Assembly (NCBI GenBank): GCA_002412935.1
Contig: DHWA01000058.1
Coordinates: forward strand, 1 to 20,800
Direction of reading: 5' to 3'
Length of the DNA stretch: 20,800 bases
Source of the DNA: Patescibacteria group bacterium UBA5194
Lineage (GTDB): Bacteria > Patescibacteriota > Gracilibacteria > BD1-5 > UBA6164
Shown here: positions 16,259 through 20,800 of the stretch, in pieces
Layout: the number at the start of each line of letters is the position of its first letter
How positions within the stretch are numbered: position 1 is the stretch's first letter
Position numbers and translations under genes: made by a program
Notes under the pieces: generated by a model
Told to the model about the DNA's origin: nothing
Databases searched by the model: none
Seen by the model: the letters and a program-made list of their open reading frames with translations, nothing else

Positions 16259-17089
16259 TTATCTATTTATTATAACTTTATATATAAAAACAAATATGGC
16301 GCTGTAAAGTCTTTTTAGTCTATTTATTTTCTGAGGTCACGTAAAAAGTCTATATAACCACTCTAATCATAGATATCTCCATATTTTTGGTGCTCTTTTT
16401 TGAAATCCTATTATATAATCAAAACTTGATCAAATTCAGGTTCATATTTTTATATTTTTGCATTTTCACATTATTTCAAGTATAGATTGTTCTTGTTTTT
16501 TCATTCATAAAGTAGAGAATAGTACCTTACTATCACTATTTTTTATATTTTCTATTATTTCTTCTTTTTTTGATTCATCATAGATTATATAATCAAAGTT
16601 TAGGTTTGTGTAAATTTGTTTTAATCTTTCAGCAAAAATTTCCTGACTAGCTACTTTTTGTTCATCATTTGGATTATATAAATCAATAATTGTGATTTTT
16701 ATATTTTCTTTATTTGCAAATTTAAGTAAATCAATAGTCAAATCACTTCAGCAGATTTTATCTCCATATTTTGCATAGATATATTTTTTTCTAAAAATCA
16801 CATTAAAAACAAAGTATGGTAGAAATACAAAAGATAAAATACTAAAGATTAAAGAATTTGGATATATTGCTTTTAAGTCAATTATTTGGTAAGCAATAAA
16901 TAATCAAGTTCAATCAGGCAATAAATAATCAGCTTTTAATAATATATCTTTAAATTCTCCATCTTCTAGTGTTTTTAAGATTATTTCAGGATTTGGAGTA
17001 AATATAATAGATTTTTTATTTAGGCTAGTTATATCATCAAAGAAATCTTTATAAGATAGTTTATTTAAAGGAATTCATAGAATTTGCAT
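16259..17089 (-). CDS. WecG/TagA/CpsF family glycosyltransferase (GT26)
   Basis: 276 residues, close to the family's usual 240-260 plus a tail. It transfers a sugar from a nucleotide donor to a lipid-linked acceptor in synthesis of cell-surface glycans. Motifs in order: FTPNPEIILKTL (residues 30-41), LKADYLLPDGTGLFIA, CGSDLTIDLL, FDYIIYDESK, then FSTLGMKKQEQSI, the counterpart of VGLGMPKQE, and GTGIGSSFDYIIGFQKRAPKIW, GLEWLYRLF near the C terminus. An insertion of hydrophobic residues (SILSFVFLPYFVFNVIF, about 85-102) may help membrane association and is atypical. Many of the Gly in the signature motifs are TGA. Divergent from ung. Partner enzymes are not adjacent, but a nucleotidylyltransferase lies about 2 kb away on the same strand. 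Confidence 0.92.
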
Positions 17090-17167
17090 ATTTTTTGTTG
17101 GTTATATTTTTATTTATTATAAAAATTAATCTCTAAAATCAAAATTAAAAACTTGTAAAAAAACGTA

Positions 17168-17197
17168 AAAAACTTATATTTTAAAATATAAGTTTTT
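17168..17197. repeat. 30-base perfect palindrome between divergent genes
   Basis: AAAAACTTATATTTT and its complement (17168-17182, 17183-17197). It looks like a terminator hairpin, yet it lies upstream of both neighbours: the glycosyltransferase starts at 17089 on the minus strand and ung at 17215 on the plus strand. It may be an operator-like or leader structure. Confidence 0.6.
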
Positions 17198-17214
17198 ATT
17201 TTGTAACACAAATT

Positions 17215-17892
17215 ATGAGTTTAGATATAAAAATGGATAATTCTTGGTTAGAAGTGTTGAAAGATGAATTTGAAAAAGATTATTTTAAAGAAATAAAAAA
17301 ACAACTTGCAACTGATGAAGAATCGTGAACTACAATTTATCCAAAACAATCAAATATATTTAATGCTTTTAATTATACTCCATTTGATAAAGTAGAGGTA
17401 GTTTTGCTTGGTCAAGATCCATATCATGGTCCAAATCAAGCTCATTGACTTTGTTTTTCAGTAGAAGATTCTGTAAAATTACCACCATCACTTAAAAACA
17501 TATTTAAAGAACTTAAAGAAGATATCTGATTAGAAATTCCACAAAGATGAAATCTAGAAAAATGGACTCATGAAGGAGTTTTTATGATGAATGCAATATT
17601 GACTGTAAAAGCATGATTACCAGCAAGTCATTCCAAAATATGATGGGAAAAGTTTACTGATAAAGTTATAAAAACGATTTCAGATAAAAAAGAATGAGTT
17701 GTATTTATATTGTGGTGAAATTTTGCAAAAAATAAAAAATGCTTAATAGATACTACTAAACATTTTATAATTGAATCAGCTCATCCTTCACCATTTTCAG
17801 CATATAATTGATTTTTTTGAAGTCATCCATTTAGTAAAACTAATGAGATACTAAAAAAATTATGAAAAAAAGAAATTGACTGGAAGTTATAG
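17215..17892 (+). CDS. ung: Uracil-DNA glycosylase, family 1
   Basis: 225 residues, the typical length. It removes uracil from DNA, starting base excision repair of deaminated cytosine. Catalytic motif GQDPYHGP with Asp68; uracil-binding FMMNAILTV with Asn126; HPSPFSAY with His190; and the conserved [11 protein letters not shown] (residues 90-100) all present. In the standard code the gene would be cut by TGA at several points, for example AHGLCFS and GLPASH. It is a stand-alone gene convergent with the M23 peptidase gene, separated from it by a palindromic element. Ends with TAG. Confidence 0.97.
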
Positions 17893-17913
17893 TTCTTGTC
17901 ATTCTAAACTTTT

Positions 17914-18039
17914 CTGTCATTCCGGACTTAATCCAGAATCTCTAGCAAGGTAAAACATATTTAGTAAACTAATGATTCAAAAGAGTCTACTGCAAGTAAT
18001 AATGAGTTCATAGATTCCGGATCAAGTCCGGAATGACAG
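17914..18039. repeat. Intergenic palindromic element, third type
   Basis: A 126-base element with 28-base inverted arms (17914-17941 and 18012-18039) that differ at two positions: CTGTCATTCCGGACTTAATC at the left, and the reverse of CTGTCATTCCGGACTTGATC at the right. The middle is AT-rich. It lies between the convergent ung and M23 genes and may serve as a terminator for both. The ends share TGTCAT/ATGACA with the element at 9399. Confidence 0.85.
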
Positions 18040-18068
18040 GGTGTCAAGGATGACAGTATTTATTCTAT

Positions 18069-19235
18069 TTACTCAAACACATCATTTTGATGTCCAAATA
18101 TATAATCTGCTGATTTTCATTTAAATTTCCATGACCAAGACATATAATCAACTAAATCATAACTTCAAATTTTTCATAAATTATAAGGGTTTTCAGTTAT
18201 AGAAACATCAAGGTGATAATCAGTATATCAATCATCAGGAACTCAAGTTATTCATATATTTCAAACATAATCTCATTTATTTATCATTGTTCATTCTTTT
18301 AGAGAATCAACAATTTTATCAAGATGAGCATACATAACAACTTCTCATTTCATAGTTTTTATCCAAACTTGGTTTCATCTCAATAGATCTAAATTTCTCA
18401 TTTTATCTTCATTTGATAAATTTTTTCATTTTCTTAAATTTGAAAAGTCAGTTTTATCCCAATTTTTCACAAGTCTAATAACTATACCCTTGTCAAGTGC
18501 TACAACTTTTGTTCAAAATGGAGCATCAATATCCCAAGAATGATGAATTCAGTCAGTTGTTGAAGCTCTATATGGTCTTAAAGCATTTGGGATTTTTGAT
18601 AGTTTTTTTGTTGGTAGTTTATATCATGGTACCGGATTAGAGTATTTTAATTCTCTTTTTTCTAAAATTATTTTTACTATTTCTCATTTATAAACAAGTT
18701 CTTCATAGATTCTTTTTTTGTTTGAAAAATTGTATTTATCATTAAGTAGATTATTTTTGTATGTAGTAAAAATTTTTAATCAGTCTGATTTTTTTGTAGC
18801 AGAATTTGATATATTTTTTAGTTCTTTTGAAGAGTAATCAAGTAATAGAGTATAAATTTTAGAATCTGAAATTAAATTCACTTCAGTCTCATTTAAAATT
18901 CCCAAGCTTGATTTTAGAAAAAAGATATTATTTGAACAATTCTTATCCAATACAGATAATTCAAATAAATATAAATCATCTTTTTTTATAATAAATTTTG
19001 TTGCTGTTTTACAAGCTGATTGAAAATAAGCATTACTTAAATCAGAACTACTTTTATAAACAAAAAGACTTTTATTTAATGTGTCTGAATTAGGATAGAT
19101 ATTATTTGATAATTTGTATACTAGCTTTACATCTTGCATAAAAATACTAGCTCAGAATGTTGTAAAGAAAGATAGTCAGGCAATTAATAATATTATTAAT
19201 AAAGAAAAATATTTTATAAACGAGGATTTTTTCAC
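18069..19235 (-). CDS. M23-type (LytM-like) metallopeptidase with altered zinc-site motif
   Basis: 388 residues from GTG 19235; ATG 19139 is an alternative but would lose the hydrophobic N-terminal segment (FIKYFSLLIILLIAG, about residues 6-20), which I take as a signal or membrane anchor. A long Asn/Ser/Lys-rich region follows. The C-terminal domain carries the M23 pattern: IHHSWDIDAPFGTKVVALDKG with His231 and Asp235, YAHLDKI with His304, and DYHLDVSI with His341. M23 enzymes cut peptidoglycan cross-links using zinc. The third ligand, normally the last His of HxH, is Asp343 here. Either Asp replaces it or the enzyme has a non-catalytic role. The gene lies 10 bases after the nucleotidylyltransferase stop and is probably co-transcribed. 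Confidence 0.85.
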
Positions 19236-19245
19236 TTTTTTTGTA

Positions 19246-20424
19246 TTATTTAATAATTTCAGAAGGCATTGTAAACGATCAAGTCTCAATTATTCTTCCA
19301 GGGTAAGTAGATGTATTTATTCATAGTTTCGCATTGTCGCCAATTATACATCAAAATTTTCTAAGTCAACTTTCAGTTAAAATTCATTTAACAGGAATTT
19401 TAATATTTTTTTTATCATGTCTTAGATTAGCGCTTATAAAACCTCATCATATATTTACATTATTTCAAATAACAGAATCTCAAATATAACTAAGATGAGC
19501 AACGTTTGTATTATCTCAGATAGAGGTATTTTTTATTTCACATGCATTTCATATTTTACAATTATCTCATATTACAGTATTTCATCTTATATAGATATTT
19601 GGTCAAATAATAGTGTTTTCTCATATATAAACATTTCATTCTATATAAGTTCAAGATTTTAATAAAGCTCACTTAGAAAGCTTTATAATTCACTTTATTT
19701 TTACATTTTCTTCTATTGTTCATTCAAGTTCAGAAGTAGTTAGTTTATTTAAAAAACAAGAATTAGCCTCAAGTATATCCCAAGGATAAGATACATCTAT
19801 AAATTCTCATTTTATTTTTTTTAATTTAAAAGAAAATTTCGATATAAAAGTATTTAATGCTTCAGTAATTTCAATTTCACATCTTTTTGATAATTTAACA
19901 TCCTTAAGATATGTAATAATTTTATCATTTACTTTATAAACTCATAAATTAGCTAAATCTCATACATAATTTTCAGGTTTTTCTACTATTTCTACAACTT
20001 CATCGTTTTTGTTTAGTTTAAAAATTCAGTATCTTTCAGGATTAGCTACTTTTTTAACCAGACAACCATATCAATCCAGTTTAGATAATCTAAGCAGATC
20101 TTTATCGTCAAAAATACTATCTCAATTTAAAATTAAAAAATCTCATTTTATATTTAAATTTTTGATTGCTGCTCAAGTTCATTTTTCTTCTCACTGTTCT
20201 ATATATGTAATTTTTATATTTTTGTATTTATCTTTAAAAAGATTTCTAAATAAAGATTGTTTATATTTTACTACTATTATAAATTCATCTACATATCAAG
20301 CTAATGAATCTAGCGTGTATTCAATAATAGGTTTTCAGAAAATTTTGATAAGTGGTTTTGGTATAGTGTCAGTAAATGGTCTAAGTCTAGAACCTTCTCA
20401 AGCTGCCAGTATAACTGCTTTCAT
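19246..20424 (-). CDS. Sugar-1-phosphate nucleotidylyltransferase with left-handed beta-helix domain (GlmU-like)
   Basis: 392 residues. The N-terminal nucleotidyltransferase domain has MKAVILAAGEGSRLRPFTDT followed by PKPLIKIFGKPII and the metal-binding block LILNGDSIFDD (about residue 97 on), then EIVEKPEN. From about residue 240 the hexapeptide repeats of a beta-helix begin (for example IGENTIIGPNIYIRGNTVIG). The end, GGGFISANLRHD, RKFGCIIGDNAKLGINTSTYPG, matches the C-terminal acetyltransferase part of archaeal-type bifunctional GlmU/ST0452-like enzymes, so activation and N-acetylation of a hexosamine are possible; the sugar cannot be fixed from sequence. It would feed UDP- or dTDP-sugar to glycan synthesis. 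A promoter lies upstream; the M23 gene follows after 10 bases. Many glycines of the repeats are TGA. Confidence 0.92.
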
Positions 20425-20517
20425 AATAAATATTTTTAGATGATAGATTTTTTATCTATACTATTCTATGTTTTTTTGTAAAAATTCAAGTTTTTTTCGC
20501 TTTTTTATAGAAAAACA

Positions 20518-20546
20518 ATTAAAATATATATAAAAGTTTTTGTCAA
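20518..20546 (-). promoter_or_regulatory. Promoter for the nucleotidylyltransferase/M23 operon
   Basis: On the minus strand TTGACA (20541-20546) is followed after 17 bases by TTTAAT (20518-20523), with TATATATT in the spacer. About 94 bases remain to the ATG at 20424, a long leader for this genome. Confidence 0.45.
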
Positions 20547-20641
20547 TCCAAAATACAAAAAATATTTGATAAACACTAATAAAGCCCTAAAATTTTATTA
20601 CTTAAATCTAAAAATTAGATATGCTTACAACAAGTTACAAG

Positions 20642-20657
20642 CAAGTTCAGAATGACA
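20642..20657. repeat. Fragment of a palindromic element
   Basis: CAAGTTCAGAATGACA closely matches the right end of the 17914-18039 element (CAAGTCCGGAATGACA). No left arm is seen, so it looks like a decayed remnant. Confidence 0.4.
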
Positions 20658-20726
20658 ATTAATTAACAAACAAAAAATTATTTTAATATGCTAACAATAA
20701 CTTATGAAAAATACAAAAATCAACTG

Positions 20727-20800
20727 TCATTGCGAGAGTAACGAATCAATCCAGAAATCGTGAAATAACATAGTGAATGGATTGCTTCATAAAAATTCGC
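20727..20800. repeat. Second copy of the DUF58-type palindromic element, cut by the window edge
   Basis: Begins TCATTGCGAGAGTAACGAAT and continues with CAATCCAGAAA, CATAGTGAAT and GGATTGCTTC, aligning along its length with 5812-5894. Inverted end (ATTCGC) is incomplete at the window edge. It lies between genes here, in contrast to the copy inside the DUF58 gene. Confidence 0.85.

Larger units (their letters stand above)
20425..20726. other. Gene-free AT-rich region upstream of the nucleotidylyltransferase gene
   Basis: With the repeat at 20727-20800 this makes 376 bases without a gene. It holds the promoter at 20518-20546 (minus), a small hairpin (TAGAT with ATCTA around 20443-20456), a fragment of a palindromic repeat (20642-20657) and otherwise nothing that I can identify. 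No open frame on either strand resembles a protein. Confidence 0.6.

Noticed and set aside
16254..16282. TTGACT with nearby TATAA-like sequence on the plus strand
   Set aside because: It lies in the 3' end of the minus-strand glycosyltransferase gene and no plus-strand gene follows.
589..20424. Many genes look like strings of pseudogene fragments in the standard code
   Set aside because: All breaks are TGA at positions where Gly is conserved; the frames are intact when UGA is read as Gly.
20009..20443. Open frame on the plus strand opposite the GlmU-like gene
   Set aside because: Low-complexity translation and fully covered by a well-supported minus-strand enzyme.

Overview
The window reads as a low-GC genome that translates UGA as glycine (genetic code 25), so it most likely comes from Candidatus Absconditabacteria (SR1) or Gracilibacteria (BD1-5). 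The evidence is direct. In-frame TGA sits exactly where glycine is invariant, for example the MoxR Walker A loop, the GxG loop of the nucleotidylyltransferase, many ribosomal protein positions and the glycine-rich turns of a left-handed beta-helix. All genes end in TAA or TAG. Read with the standard code almost every gene falls apart; read with UGA=Gly almost the whole window becomes intact genes. By eye, no gene has a Shine-Dalgarno-like sequence upstream of its start.

Layout. 1-5350: a partial zinc-ribbon protein (minus strand), an Fe-type superoxide dismutase, a MoxR AAA+ ATPase, an IS30-family element, and two adjacent unknown proteins (401 and 195 aa) that share a similar N-terminal start and promoter. 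5361-6886: a DUF58 protein and a membrane-anchored helical protein, the usual partners of MoxR, here separated from moxR by the IS and the two unknown genes. 7067-9376: a large secreted beta-propeller protein. 9644-15493: a ribosomal/transcription block in the order infA-rpmJ-rpsM-rpsK-rpsD-rpoA-rplQ-rplM-rpsI, then rpsL-rpsG-rpmA, with distinctive AT-rich repeated spacers. 15630-17089 (minus): a type IV pilin-like protein and a WecG/TagA/CpsF glycosyltransferase. 17215-17892: uracil-DNA glycosylase. 18069-20424 (minus): a sugar-1-phosphate nucleotidylyltransferase with a beta-helix acyltransferase-type domain, followed closely by an M23-type peptidase. The last 376 bases have no gene, only a promoter and repeats.

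The genes fit a small, surface-oriented lifestyle: pilin, cell-envelope sugar nucleotide and glycosyltransferase enzymes, a wall peptidase, a secreted propeller and a MoxR/DUF58 chaperone-like module, next to housekeeping translation genes.

The most interesting structure is a family of palindromic elements. One of them (5812-5894) lies in frame inside the DUF58 gene and encodes about 28 residues of the protein; a second copy of the same type is at the right edge of the window. Two other palindromic elements, with related ends but different cores, lie between genes (9399-9502, 17914-18039). Also notable are an IS30 element apparently sitting in the loop of a terminator-like hairpin, and the two unknown paired genes next to it.
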